Shown: one piece after another, positions 34,201 through 42,185 of the stretch
Position numbering within the stretch: the first letter of the stretch is position 1
Layout of the letters: the number at the start of each line of letters is the position of its first letter
NCBI GenBank assembly: GCA_002491115.1
Contig: DKVI01000046.1
Location: forward strand, 1 to 52,948
Length of the DNA stretch: 52,948 bases
Reading direction: 5' to 3'
Origin: Lachnospiraceae bacterium UBA7182
Lineage (GTDB): Bacteria; Bacillota; Clostridia; Lachnospirales; Lachnospiraceae
Program-made: the position numbers and the translations under genes
Notes under the pieces: model-generated
The model's input: the letters and a program-made list of their open reading frames with translations, nothing else
What the model was told of the DNA's origin: nothing
The model's database searches: none

Positions 34201-34598
34201 CGTATTATCTGTCCGGCAATCTGAAAGAGGCAGCCGCCCATGCAAAAAAAGCACTGGAACTGTACCTTGCGGATGCCCATTCGGAGGAAGCGTATCTGGA
34301 ATATCCGGTCAGCCGCCCGCTGCATCTGTCCCGGGTCGGAGAATGTTATCTGTATATGGGACAGACAGAGAAAGCCTATGAACTGTTCGGGCAGATGGGC
34401 AGCGGTTATCGGTGTGAACACTGCCGCTTCGGGGAATGCTACGAAAAATACCGGAATCTTGGACTGTACTACCTGGGCCTTGGCGGAAAATATAAAAGGG
34501 ACGCTCTGGAGCATTACGAAAAGGCCTTAAGCATCAGCATGCACGATCTGGAACTGAAAGAAATGGTCAAAAAACTTCGTAAGGAGACAGGAAAATAG
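31224..34598 (+). CDS. Large TPR protein with degenerate J-like N-terminus
   Basis: 1124 aa from the ATG at 31224 (GGAAGGAAAGG upstream). Residues 5-52 look like a J domain (VYQVLGI...SIKAAYMQKLK...DPEGFRKLREAYEQAL), but the HPD tripeptide that triggers Hsp70 ATPase reads NPE at 33-35. From about residue 180 to the end the chain is helical repeats, with clear TPR units after about 400 (for example WAAYNNMGYCYKHKGDYKKSIEMYEKSLEAL, split). There is no signal peptide and no membrane helix. It abuts an HscC-type Hsp70 gene with no gap, so it is probably that Hsp70's cochaperone and client adaptor. In E. coli, HscC partners with the J-like DjlB/DjlC. The client is unknown. Confidence 0.82.
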   Translation: MEKELVYQVLGIRGLTDERSIKAAYMQKLKGTNPEDDPEGFRKLREAYEQALELLRRSEEEKEEQPKTEKDIWIAKVDKVYKNYKSRGNVEAWKALFEDEYCQSLDTSLEARDAMLGYLMSCFYLPREIWQSLDREFQIMEDYDNLKERYPEDFLEYIKHYVQYDYYVDFDKMRLRDDTLSEDDTNVDEYIRTYQDLRGLCDQGEWKQAEEKLSDIAAYGVWYPWEDAERVRVLEANGELKQADALAQKLIADWPEDQYLLLRAANVKWTLGEKEEAFALWSRSPDNYDARIGLIKYYLENEETAEKAKDMALDIWEQDGSGQRVDEYIKRANELLLNQYGRRMTELEDGPEKDAVLLEIAWCKYQDREMEESIRILDDLEPADDIYYSYHNLKGRVLAALGKNKEAVPELRVWLSMILETVDDGSEESQKRLRRKGTAYLMLGFCLSKIEEYDEAVEMLKRAEEEITDLSEKYGAMNTLAETYLSMEEYERAVDKCDQIIAGESGYYPAYVNRQKAYFEMQKSQGVVDDYYRAVEIYPGYYMPYLLAAKVFFFCRQYEDAKGVLARAAENEVEFSDEMKLFQVKILRNLAQSEQEREEPMRILQELKKSVNPEETDLEDTSEIEYETALLYWDNGQLDTALKHLGTAIRQNPSRGQYFMVKGDLLRQKDQYKEALSAYQTAKEDYEGTAVYYYGVGCCHEGLEDSETALSYFMKAAEQDAGYRDVNEKISDIYMERYKTGYDPEDFSRAMIYIKHEVENWENCYILVHRGLMYMEVMQLEKAIEDFEKALTYQPDDWAAYNNMGYCYKHKGDYKKSIEMYEKSLEALRQRNDKRVLPYSNMADCYEILGEYERAVDCYEKDLEWYPDRISFYQEIGDMYYYMGDYQKAIKSYETAGSKWQNKEYLIKIGDAQFAQGKLLRAKGNYKKAIQTADPRGDAYYRYNDYAERLITQYFDYKGAIAILQKANQGLLKGDWNASRNAHGTNERFQARAYYLSGNLKEAAAHAKKALELYLADAHSEEAYLEYPVSRPLHLSRVGECYLYMGQTEKAYELFGQMGSGYRCEHCRFGECYEKYRNLGLYYLGLGGKYKRDALEHYEKALSISMHDLELKEMVKKLRKETGK

Positions 34599-36293
34599 AT
34601 GATAGTAGGAATTGATCTTGGGACAACGAACAGCCTTGTGGCTTATTATACAGAAGACGGGCCGAAGATTATCCCAAACCGGCTCGGAAAATCCATGACT
34701 CCGTCGGTGGTAGGCATCGATGAAGAAGGACAGATCTATGTGGGTGAATCGGCGATGGAACAAATGCTGCTTCATCCGGACAGAGGCGCTTCCCTGTTCA
34801 AGAGGAGCATGGGCAGCAACCGTAAATTTACATTGGGCAGTAAATCTTTTACGGCGGAAGAACTGTCCTCTTTCGTGCTGCGTTTTCTGAAAGAAGACGC
34901 GGAAGCCTATCTGGGAGAGACGGTGACGGAGGCCGTAATCAGTGTGCCCGCCTATTTTAACGACGCCAGAAGACGCGCCACCAAGCGGGCCGGGGAACTG
35001 GCAGGGCTGAAAGTAGAGCGTATTATCAGCGAGCCCACGGCGGCAGCGATTGCTTACGGACTGTGGCAGCAAAAGGGCCAGGCAAGGTTTCTTGTGTTTG
35101 ACCTGGGCGGCGGTACGTTTGACGTATCCATACTGGAGCTTTATGATACCATATTGGAAGTACACGCGGTGGCGGGCGATAATTTCCTTGGAGGGGAAGA
35201 TTTCACGGCCGTATTAGAGAAGATGTTTTATGAGGAATTTCCCCAGATTGACCGGTTTTCCCTGAATGAGAAGACATGCGCCCATATTAGAAAACAGGCG
35301 GAACTGTGCAAGATGGGGTTTGGGCAGTCCCGCTCATCGGTCATGAAGTGTAATGTAAAAGGCGAAGAATATACATTTACAGTAGAGCTTTCGGATTATG
35401 AGGAAGCCTGTGAAGAGCTTCTGGACAGAATCCGCCAGCCGGTCAAAAGGAGCTTAAAAGATGCCCATATCCGCCTGTCGGATATTGACAAAGTGGTCCT
35501 GGTAGGCGGCGCCACCAAGTCTCCGGTGATCCGTAAATTTGCCGGAAAACTGTTTCATATGATACCGGATACCAATGTGAATCCGGATGAAACGGTAGCG
35601 CTGGGGGCGGCGATCCAGGCTGCCATGAAAGAGAGAAAAGACAGTGTCCGCGAGGTCATCCTGACCGATGTCTGTCCCTTTACCCTGGGTACGGAGGTGG
35701 TCAGAGAATACGAGGAACACCGGTTTGAGGACGGCGTGTTCCTGCCGATTATTGAGAGGAACACGGTGATCCCGGCCAGCCGTACGGAACGTCTGTATAC
35801 GGTGAGAGATAATCAGACCAAAATAAGGGTTCATATCCTTCAGGGTGAAAGCCGGTTTGCCGCCAACAATCTGTCTTTAGGGGAGCTTTTTATCGAAGTG
35901 CCTGCCGGGAAAGCCGGGGAAGAAGCGGTGGATGTCACCTATACTTATGATATCAACTCGATCCTGGAAGTGGAGATCAAATCTGTTTCGGACGGCAAGA
36001 AGGTGCGGCAGGTATTCAAAGACCAGGGCCTTGATATGAGTGAGGAAGAGATAGAGGAACGCCTGGAGACACTGTCTTACTTAAAAATCCATCCCAGGGA
36101 GAAAGAAGAGAACAAATTCCTGTTGCTCCGGGGAGAGAGGATCTATGAGGAAAGCCTGGGGATTAAGCGTGCCCAGGCGGAGCGTGTTCTCAGGAATTTT
36201 GAACATGCACTGGATTCTTATGACGGGGACCGGATTGCAGAAGCAAAGCAGGAACTGATCGAATTTCTGGAGAAACATGACGAGTGGGAGTAG
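34599..36293 (+). CDS. hscC: HscC-type Hsp70 chaperone
   Basis: 564 aa. The Hsp70 ATPase motifs are present: GIDLGTTNS at 4-12, DLGGGTFDVS from Asp168, and LVGGATKSP near 305. Features shared with E. coli HscC are LFKRSMGSN, ELSSFVLRFLKEDAE and EVILTDVCPFTLGTEV. It is shorter than DnaK, with a reduced C-terminal lid and no EEVD-like or disordered tail. HscC-type proteins are specialised chaperones whose main clients are not well known. The ATG directly follows the stop of the TPR gene; AAGGAG lies 12 nt upstream. The ordinary dnaK is expected elsewhere. Confidence 0.9.
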   Translation: MIVGIDLGTTNSLVAYYTEDGPKIIPNRLGKSMTPSVVGIDEEGQIYVGESAMEQMLLHPDRGASLFKRSMGSNRKFTLGSKSFTAEELSSFVLRFLKEDAEAYLGETVTEAVISVPAYFNDARRRATKRAGELAGLKVERIISEPTAAAIAYGLWQQKGQARFLVFDLGGGTFDVSILELYDTILEVHAVAGDNFLGGEDFTAVLEKMFYEEFPQIDRFSLNEKTCAHIRKQAELCKMGFGQSRSSVMKCNVKGEEYTFTVELSDYEEACEELLDRIRQPVKRSLKDAHIRLSDIDKVVLVGGATKSPVIRKFAGKLFHMIPDTNVNPDETVALGAAIQAAMKERKDSVREVILTDVCPFTLGTEVVREYEEHRFEDGVFLPIIERNTVIPASRTERLYTVRDNQTKIRVHILQGESRFAANNLSLGELFIEVPAGKAGEEAVDVTYTYDINSILEVEIKSVSDGKKVRQVFKDQGLDMSEEEIEERLETLSYLKIHPREKEENKFLLLRGERIYEESLGIKRAQAERVLRNFEHALDSYDGDRIAEAKQELIEFLEKHDEWE

Positions 36294-36297
36294 GAAC

Positions 36298-37467
36298 ATG
36301 GACTTGCAGCAGATGCTTTATGCCATGTGGGAGGCAGACCCCTATAAAGCTGTCATAAGCAACCCTGTCCCGGAGGCGGAGTCCGGCTTTCATAAGCTGG
36401 TAATGAACCGCCTCGGGACAGGCTGGCAGGTGGAAAAATATACAAAAACACAGGTATTTCACGAGAATCTGTCCGGGGAGGAAGCGTTTGCGTATCTTCT
36501 GGAGTGTATGCGCGGAAGTTTCAGACAGTGCAATGCCTGGGACGAAAAGAAAGAGTATACAATCCGGGTATCCAAAGGCGGGAAAGTCTCCTGTCAGAAG
36601 AAAAAGGCGGAAAGGCCGCCGAAGGCAAAGGCTTCCCATGATCGTAAGAAGAATTACATACTGCAGGAAGGGACTGTGATCCCGCCGCTGAAAGATATGG
36701 GCATTTTTACCGCCGAGGGGAAAGTTGTGCGTTCCATGTACGATAAGTACAAACAGATTAACAGATTTGTGGAGCTGATAGAGGACGAGATCGACTGCCT
36801 TCCCAAAGACCGAACGATCAATGTGATCGACTTTGGGTGCGGAAAATCCTATCTGACATTTATTCTTTATTATTACCTTACAGAAGTAAGAATGATGGAC
36901 GTGCATATGGTGGGTCTGGATCTGAAAGCGGACGTCATTGAAAACTGTAACCGCGCGGCAGAAAAGTATGGCTATGAAAAACTGCATTTTGAGGTTGGGG
37001 ATATTCACGGGTATGAAGCTCCCGGTCCCGTGGATATGGTAATTTCCCTTCATGCCTGCGATACGGCCACAGACTACGCTCTTTATCATGCGGTCCGATG
37101 GAAAGCGAAACTGATCTTCTCGGTTCCCTGCTGTCAGCATGAGCTGAACCGGCAGATGGAGAGTGAGGAATATGCCCTGCTGACCCGTTACGGCATTGTA
37201 AAAGAACGCATCGCGGCCCTGATGACGGATGCCATACGCGGAAATCTTCTGACAGAGTGCGGATATAAAACGCAGCTTCTGGAGTTTGTCGATCTTTCCC
37301 ATACGCCTAAAAATGTACTGATCCGGGCGGTGCGGACCGTGCTTCCCAGGTCGGTCAGAATAAAAGCCCGTCAGGAAGTAGAAGCTGTAAAGCAACAGTT
37401 TGGTTTTCGTCCCAAACTGGACGAGTTGCTTGTCGGGGATATAAGAGAGGAGAATACCTATGGATAA
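36298..37467 (+). CDS. Class I SAM-dependent methyltransferase (Methyltransf_32-like)
   Basis: 389 aa. The first 150 residues are a poorly characterised region with a Lys-rich linker. The Rossmann methyltransferase follows, with motif I INVIDFGCGKSYLTF at about 175-189, an acidic ribose-binding loop (MVGLDLK) and MVISLHACDTATDYAL (motif IV region). PCCQHELN follows, as in the family that includes human METTL25/GSTCD-like proteins. The substrate could be RNA or protein and is not shown. GGAG sits 8 nt before the ATG at 36298; the longer in-frame start at 36277 lies within hscC. It lies 4 bp after hscC and overlaps the next gene by 8 bp. Confidence 0.82.
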   Translation: MDLQQMLYAMWEADPYKAVISNPVPEAESGFHKLVMNRLGTGWQVEKYTKTQVFHENLSGEEAFAYLLECMRGSFRQCNAWDEKKEYTIRVSKGGKVSCQKKKAERPPKAKASHDRKKNYILQEGTVIPPLKDMGIFTAEGKVVRSMYDKYKQINRFVELIEDEIDCLPKDRTINVIDFGCGKSYLTFILYYYLTEVRMMDVHMVGLDLKADVIENCNRAAEKYGYEKLHFEVGDIHGYEAPGPVDMVISLHACDTATDYALYHAVRWKAKLIFSVPCCQHELNRQMESEEYALLTRYGIVKERIAALMTDAIRGNLLTECGYKTQLLEFVDLSHTPKNVLIRAVRTVLPRSVRIKARQEVEAVKQQFGFRPKLDELLVGDIREENTYG

Positions 37468-38377
37468 AATCCTGGTGATTGATGACAGCGCTGTACAGGC
37501 GGAATTTATAAAAAACATGCTGCAGGACGATTATGACGTGACTGTATGCCAAACGGCGGAAAAGGGGCTTCAATGTGCGAGGACAGGCGTATATTCACTG
37601 ATTCTTCTGGATGTGATCATGCCGGGAATGAGCGGGTTTACTCTGCTCAAGGAGCTGCAGGAAACGGCACTTACCAGGCACTTCCCGGTGATTCTGATCA
37701 CCAGCCTTGATGACACGGAAAATGAAGAACGGGGACTTATATTAGGAGCGGTGGACTATATCACCAAACCGTTTAATCCTGTGATTGTAAAAGCAAGAGT
37801 CAACACCCATATCCGGCTGTTCAATTATCAGATGCGTTACAGGGAGCAGGCCATGCTGGATGAGCTGACCGGCGTTGCCAATCGAAGAAGTTATGAAAAT
37901 AACAGCCTGATGAAGTGGCAGGAAGCGATCCGTTTCGAAGTCTCTTTTTCGGTCTGCATGATTGATGTGGATAAATTCAAAGTATACAACGATACGTTCG
38001 GACATCCGGCAGGGGATAAAGTGCTGACTGCGGTGGCAAAGGTGGTATCTTCTTATTTGAAACGTGCCACTGACTTTTTTGCCCGCTATGGAGGAGAAGA
38101 GTTTGTCGCGATTTTCTTAAACAACAGTCCTAAAGGAGCCTATGAATTTATGAAAAGAATCCGTCAGGCGGTGGAAAATCTGCATATTCCTCACAACCCT
38201 TCCGTGTCTGAATGGGTTACGATCAGCGTCGGCGGGTACACGCTTTTTCCAAGAGAAGGGGATTCTTATGAAGACTGCCTGAAGATTGCGGACAATATGC
38301 TGTATGAGGCAAAAGGAACCGGCAGAAATATGGTAGTGTGGTCTAATGAAAAAAAGGAAAAGTGGCGGGAGAAATAA
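37460..38377 (+). CDS. Response regulator with GGDEF diguanylate cyclase output
   Basis: 305 aa. The receiver domain (about 3-120) has the acidic pair Asp8/Asp9, phospho-acceptor Asp51 (LLDVIMPGMSG) and Lys in YITKPF. The GGDEF domain (about 135-300) has an intact GGEEF at 211-215 and an RxxD inhibitory site at 202-205, so it should make c-di-GMP and be product-inhibited. Phosphorylation of the receiver should drive dimerisation and activity. GAGG sits 9 nt before the ATG, inside the methyltransferase end. No kinase gene is adjacent. A strong terminator follows, closing the four-gene unit. Confidence 0.92.
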   Translation: MDKILVIDDSAVQAEFIKNMLQDDYDVTVCQTAEKGLQCARTGVYSLILLDVIMPGMSGFTLLKELQETALTRHFPVILITSLDDTENEERGLILGAVDYITKPFNPVIVKARVNTHIRLFNYQMRYREQAMLDELTGVANRRSYENNSLMKWQEAIRFEVSFSVCMIDVDKFKVYNDTFGHPAGDKVLTAVAKVVSSYLKRATDFFARYGGEEFVAIFLNNSPKGAYEFMKRIRQAVENLHIPHNPSVSEWVTISVGGYTLFPREGDSYEDCLKIADNMLYEAKGTGRNMVVWSNEKKEKWREK

Positions 38378-38380
38378 AAA

Positions 38381-38424
38381 CCGGGCATCTGCTCCTGACG
38401 GTCAGGGGAGATGCCCGGCTTTTG
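38381..38424. terminator. Terminator between the GGDEF gene and pyrG
   Basis: A long hairpin: CCGGGCATCT (38381-38390) with AGATGCCCGG (38409-38418), an inner CCTGAC/GTCAGG stem, then CTTTT. An A-run before it lets it also end pyrG on the minus strand. Confidence 0.85.
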
Positions 38425-38426
38425 GT

Positions 38427-40031
38427 CTATTTGTTGTAAGATAAAGCTGCTTCTACGAATCCTTTGAATAAAGGATGCGGTCTGTTGGGCCTGGATTTCA
38501 GTTCCGGATGTGCTTGGGTTGCGATGAAAAACGGGTGATCTTTTAACTCAATCATTTCCACGATCCGTCCGTCAGGTGAAAGCCCGGATAAGACCATGCC
38601 GTGTTCCGTGAGGACAGCGCGGTAATCGTTATTCACCTCATAACGGTGTCTGTGACGCTCATGGATCAGTTCTTCCCCATATAAAGCGTAGGCTTTGCTG
38701 GAAGTCAACAGGACACAGGGGCAGGAGCCAAGCCGCAGCGTTCCTCCGATATCCTCCACACCGTTCTGATCCGGCATCAGCGCAATGACCGGATGGGGTG
38801 TGGACGGATTTAATTCGATGCTGTGAGCGTCCTCCAAACCTGCCACATGGCGGGCGTATTCCACGATTGCAAGCTGCATACCAAGGCACAGTCCCAGAAA
38901 CGGTATATTGTGTTCCCTTGCATACCGGATGGCGATGATCTTTCCGTCGATGCCCCGGTCTCCAAAGCCGCCCGGTACCAGGATGCCGCTTACGCCTTTG
39001 AACAGTTCTTCCGCGTTCTCCTCTGTGACCTGTTCGGAGTCGATCCACTTAATATTGACCACCGCGTGGTTGTCGATTCCACCGTGCTTTAAGGCTTCCA
39101 CCACAGAAATATAGGCGTCGTGGAGCTGGATGTATTTACCCACCAGGGCTACGGTCACTTCGGTCACCGGATTACGCAGTTTATTCACCATCTCGGTCCA
39201 GTCGCTTAAGTCGGGTTCGGGACACGGAAGTTTTAAACATTCGCAGGCTACCTGGGCCAGATGTTCCTCTTCCATGGCAAGGGGAGCCTCATACAGATAT
39301 TCTACATCCAGATTCTGCAGTACATGGTTCTTGGGTACGTTGCAGAACAGAGCGATTTTGTCTTTGATTCCACGTTCCAGAGGATGTTCCGTGCGGCATA
39401 CGATGATGTCCGGCTGAATCCCCATGCCCTGGAGTTCTTTGACAGAAGCCTGGGTGGGCTTGGTCTTCATCTCACCGGAGGCTTTCAGATAGGGAATCAG
39501 CGTCACATGGATAATAATGGCGTTTTCATGGCCGATCTCATGCTGGAACTGGCGTATGGCTTCCAGGAAGGGCTGGCTTTCAATGTCGCCTACCGTGCCG
39601 CCGGTCTCGATGATCGCGATATGCATGTCCTCCGAGGTGAAGTTGCGGTAAAAACGGCTCTTGATTTCATTGGTAATATGGGGGATTACCTGTACCGTTC
39701 CGCCGCCGTAATCGCCCCGCCTTTCTTTCTGAAGCACGGACCAGTATACTTTGCCTGTGGTGACATTGGAGTTTTTATCCAGGCTTTCGTCAATGAAACG
39801 CTCGTAGTGACCTAAATCAAGGTCTGTCTCCGCGCCGTCGTCCGTGACAAATACTTCACCGTGCTGCACCGGATTCATGGTTCCGGGATCTATGTTGATA
39901 TAGGGATCAAATTTCTGCATGGTGACCTTGTAGCCGCGCGCTTTTAAAAGCCGTCCCAGAGAAGCCGCGGTGATTCCTTTTCCCAGACCGGACACCACTC
40001 CGCCTGTAACAAACACATATTTAACTGGCAT
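38427..40031 (-). CDS. pyrG: CTP synthase
   Basis: 534 aa, standard length. It makes CTP from UTP, ATP and glutamine. The N-terminal synthetase domain starts KYVFVTGGVVSGLGKGITAASLG. The C-terminal glutamine amidotransferase domain has the nucleophile Cys in FLGLCLGMQLA and the His/Glu pair in HPELKSRP. GGGAGGAA precedes the ATG. It is divergent from ftsH, with a minus-strand promoter at 40076-40104. Confidence 0.97.
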   Translation of the reverse strand: MPVKYVFVTGGVVSGLGKGITAASLGRLLKARGYKVTMQKFDPYINIDPGTMNPVQHGEVFVTDDGAETDLDLGHYERFIDESLDKNSNVTTGKVYWSVLQKERRGDYGGGTVQVIPHITNEIKSRFYRNFTSEDMHIAIIETGGTVGDIESQPFLEAIRQFQHEIGHENAIIIHVTLIPYLKASGEMKTKPTQASVKELQGMGIQPDIIVCRTEHPLERGIKDKIALFCNVPKNHVLQNLDVEYLYEAPLAMEEEHLAQVACECLKLPCPEPDLSDWTEMVNKLRNPVTEVTVALVGKYIQLHDAYISVVEALKHGGIDNHAVVNIKWIDSEQVTEENAEELFKGVSGILVPGGFGDRGIDGKIIAIRYAREHNIPFLGLCLGMQLAIVEYARHVAGLEDAHSIELNPSTPHPVIALMPDQNGVEDIGGTLRLGSCPCVLLTSSKAYALYGEELIHERHRHRYEVNNDYRAVLTEHGMVLSGLSPDGRIVEMIELKDHPFFIATQAHPELKSRPNRPHPLFKGFVEAALSYNK

Positions 40032-40075
40032 ATATTGATTCCTCCCAAAGTAATATGACGTCGATATATTTTTTT

Positions 40076-40104
40076 ATTATAGCGTATGCGTTGTAAAAAA
40101 TCCA
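40076..40104 (-). promoter_or_regulatory. pyrG: Promoter of pyrG
   Basis: On the minus strand: TGGATT (40104-40099), 17 nt, perfect TATAAT (40081-40076). The initially transcribed region does not show the GGGC start used for CTP-dependent reiterative control of pyrG in Bacillus. Confidence 0.55.
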
Positions 40105-40168
40105 CCTAAAAACAGCCCAATTTTATATTTATTTTATAAAAAGAAGAAAAAAATTCGCGCGTCGTGTA

Positions 40169-40197
40169 TTGATTTATAAATGAAGGTTCACTATAAT
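40169..40197 (+). promoter_or_regulatory. ftsH: Promoter of ftsH
   Basis: TTGATT (40169-40174), 17 nt, perfect TATAAT (40192-40197), 29 bp before the start. I see no CtsR- or CIRCE-type heat-shock operator. Confidence 0.7.
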
Positions 40198-40226
40198 AAG
40201 AAGTGCTACGCGCAAGGAGGAAAAAG

Positions 40227-42122
40227 ATGAGTAATAATAACACTCCAGCAGGAAATGGAGATAAAAACCCGAAAGGGCCAATGAACCGGCAGAATGTTGT
40301 CATATTTCTGGTTTTTATGCTGGTAAGCTTTATGGTACTTAGCTTTATACAGAACTCATTAAAAGATGCGAGCACGAAAGAAATTACTTATGATGCTTTT
40401 ATTGAGATGCTGAATGAAGATAAGGTGGAAAAAGTAGAGGATACCGGACTGACCTGGAAGATCACGCCGACAGAACAGCCCCTTGAGAATGTGGATATCA
40501 CATATTTCACAGGTAAGATGGACGACGATGAGCTGCTTCCCCTTCTGAAAGAAAAGGGAGTCGAGATTACACCCTATATCCAGGATACCATATCCGCCCT
40601 GGTCTGGCAGGTAGTATGGAGCCTGCTTCCGCTTCTGTTGATCTGGGTGGCATTCGGATACTTAATGCGCCGCATGGGCGGCGGAAGCATGATGGGGGTC
40701 GGCAAAAGCAAAGCCAAGGTCTATATTGAGAAAGAGACCGGCGTGACCTTCAAAGATGTGGCCGGCCAGGAAGAGGCCAAAGAATCTTTGGTGGAAGTAG
40801 TGGATTTCCTTCATAATCCGGAGCGTTACGCCGAGATCGGGGCGAAACTGCCCAAAGGCGCGCTGCTGGTAGGCCCGCCGGGTACAGGTAAGACGCTGCT
40901 GGCAAAGGCGGTGGCAGGGGAGGCCCATGTGCCCTTTTTTTCTTTGTCGGGTTCCGATTTTGTAGAGATGTTTGTGGGCGTGGGTGCTTCCCGCGTGCGG
41001 GATCTTTTTGACGAAGCGAAAAAAAACGCTCCCTGCATTATATTTATCGACGAGATTGATGCCATCGGAAAAAGCCGCGACTCCCGCATGGGCGGCAACG
41101 ACGAGCGGGAGCAGACGTTAAATCAGCTTCTGGCAGAAATGGACGGTTTTGAAAGCAGCAAGGCATGCCTTGTGCTGGCCGCCACCAATCGTCCGGAAGT
41201 GCTGGATCAGGCGCTTCTTCGTCCCGGTCGTTTTGACAGGCGGATCATCGTGGAGCGGCCGGACTTAAAAGGCCGTGTGGACGTATTAAAAGTGCATGCA
41301 AAGAATGTGCGTCTGGACGAGACAGTGGATCTGGACGCCATCGCGCTGGCTACCAGCGGCGCTGTAGGCTCCGATCTTGCCAATATGATCAACGAAGCTG
41401 CTATCCTGGCTGTGAAGAACGGCCGCCAGGCCGTATCGCAGAGAGACCTGTTCGAGGCGGTGGAAGTGGTGCTGATGGGTAAGGAGAAAAAAGACCGTAT
41501 TTTAAGCGCGGAGGAACGCAGGATCGTATCTTATCACGAAGTAGGCCACGCGCTTGTAAGCGCGCTCCAAAAAGACGCGGAGCCGGTGCAGAAGATCACG
41601 ATCGTTCCCCGTACCATGGGCGCCCTGGGTTATGTCATGCATGTGCCGGAGGAAGAGAAGTACTTAAATACCCAGAAAGAGATTGAAGCCATGCTGGTGG
41701 GATATCTGGGAGGACGCGCGGCGGAGGAGCTGGTGTTTGAGACTGTGACCACAGGCGCCGCCAATGATATCCAGCAGGCTACCAAACTGGCCAGGGCCAT
41801 GGTTACCCAGTACGGTATGTCCGAGAAGTTCGGGCTGATGGGTCTGGAGCAAAAAGAAAGCATGTATCTGAATACAGGTACTGTATTAAACTGCAGCGAC
41901 GAGACGGCGGCGGATGTGGATTCCGAAGTGATGCGGATCTTAAAAGAATCTTATGAGGAGGCCAAGCGGCTTCTGTCCCAGAACAGAGACTGCCTGGATA
42001 AGATCGCCGAGTTCCTGATCGAGAAAGAGACCATCACAGGTAAGGAATTTATGGATATTTTCCGAAAAGTAAAGGACGGAGAGGAAGAATACCGGCAGGA
42101 AGAACTGATCTTTGCCGAATAA
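40227..42122 (+). CDS. ftsH: ATP-dependent zinc metalloprotease FtsH
   Basis: 631 aa. Two N-terminal membrane helices (about 25-45 and 130-150) flank an extracellular domain. The AAA+ module has Walker A GPPGTGKTLLAKA and Walker B CIIFIDEIDAIG. The second region of homology is ATNRPEVLDQALLRPGRFDR. The protease zinc site is HEVGH (usually HEAGH). It degrades membrane and regulatory proteins at the inner membrane face. The ATG at 40227 follows AAGGAGG; an in-frame GTG at 40203 lacks a ribosome binding site. Confidence 0.96.
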   Translation: MSNNNTPAGNGDKNPKGPMNRQNVVIFLVFMLVSFMVLSFIQNSLKDASTKEITYDAFIEMLNEDKVEKVEDTGLTWKITPTEQPLENVDITYFTGKMDDDELLPLLKEKGVEITPYIQDTISALVWQVVWSLLPLLLIWVAFGYLMRRMGGGSMMGVGKSKAKVYIEKETGVTFKDVAGQEEAKESLVEVVDFLHNPERYAEIGAKLPKGALLVGPPGTGKTLLAKAVAGEAHVPFFSLSGSDFVEMFVGVGASRVRDLFDEAKKNAPCIIFIDEIDAIGKSRDSRMGGNDEREQTLNQLLAEMDGFESSKACLVLAATNRPEVLDQALLRPGRFDRRIIVERPDLKGRVDVLKVHAKNVRLDETVDLDAIALATSGAVGSDLANMINEAAILAVKNGRQAVSQRDLFEAVEVVLMGKEKKDRILSAEERRIVSYHEVGHALVSALQKDAEPVQKITIVPRTMGALGYVMHVPEEEKYLNTQKEIEAMLVGYLGGRAAEELVFETVTTGAANDIQQATKLARAMVTQYGMSEKFGLMGLEQKESMYLNTGTVLNCSDETAADVDSEVMRILKESYEEAKRLLSQNRDCLDKIAEFLIEKETITGKEFMDIFRKVKDGEEEYRQEELIFAE

Positions 42123-42132
42123 GTAAAAGGAG

Positions 42133-42164
42133 GGCTGTCTTCGGATCGGGAGACGGCCTTTCTT
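42133..42164 (+). terminator. Weak terminator-like hairpin after ftsH
   Basis: GGCTGTCT (42133-42140) pairs with AGACGGCC (42151-42158, one G:U), followed by TTTCTT. Partial read-through into uvrC is likely because no separate uvrC promoter is obvious. Confidence 0.45.
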
Positions 42165-42185
42165 AAGTGGGAGGAGGGAAGCAGG

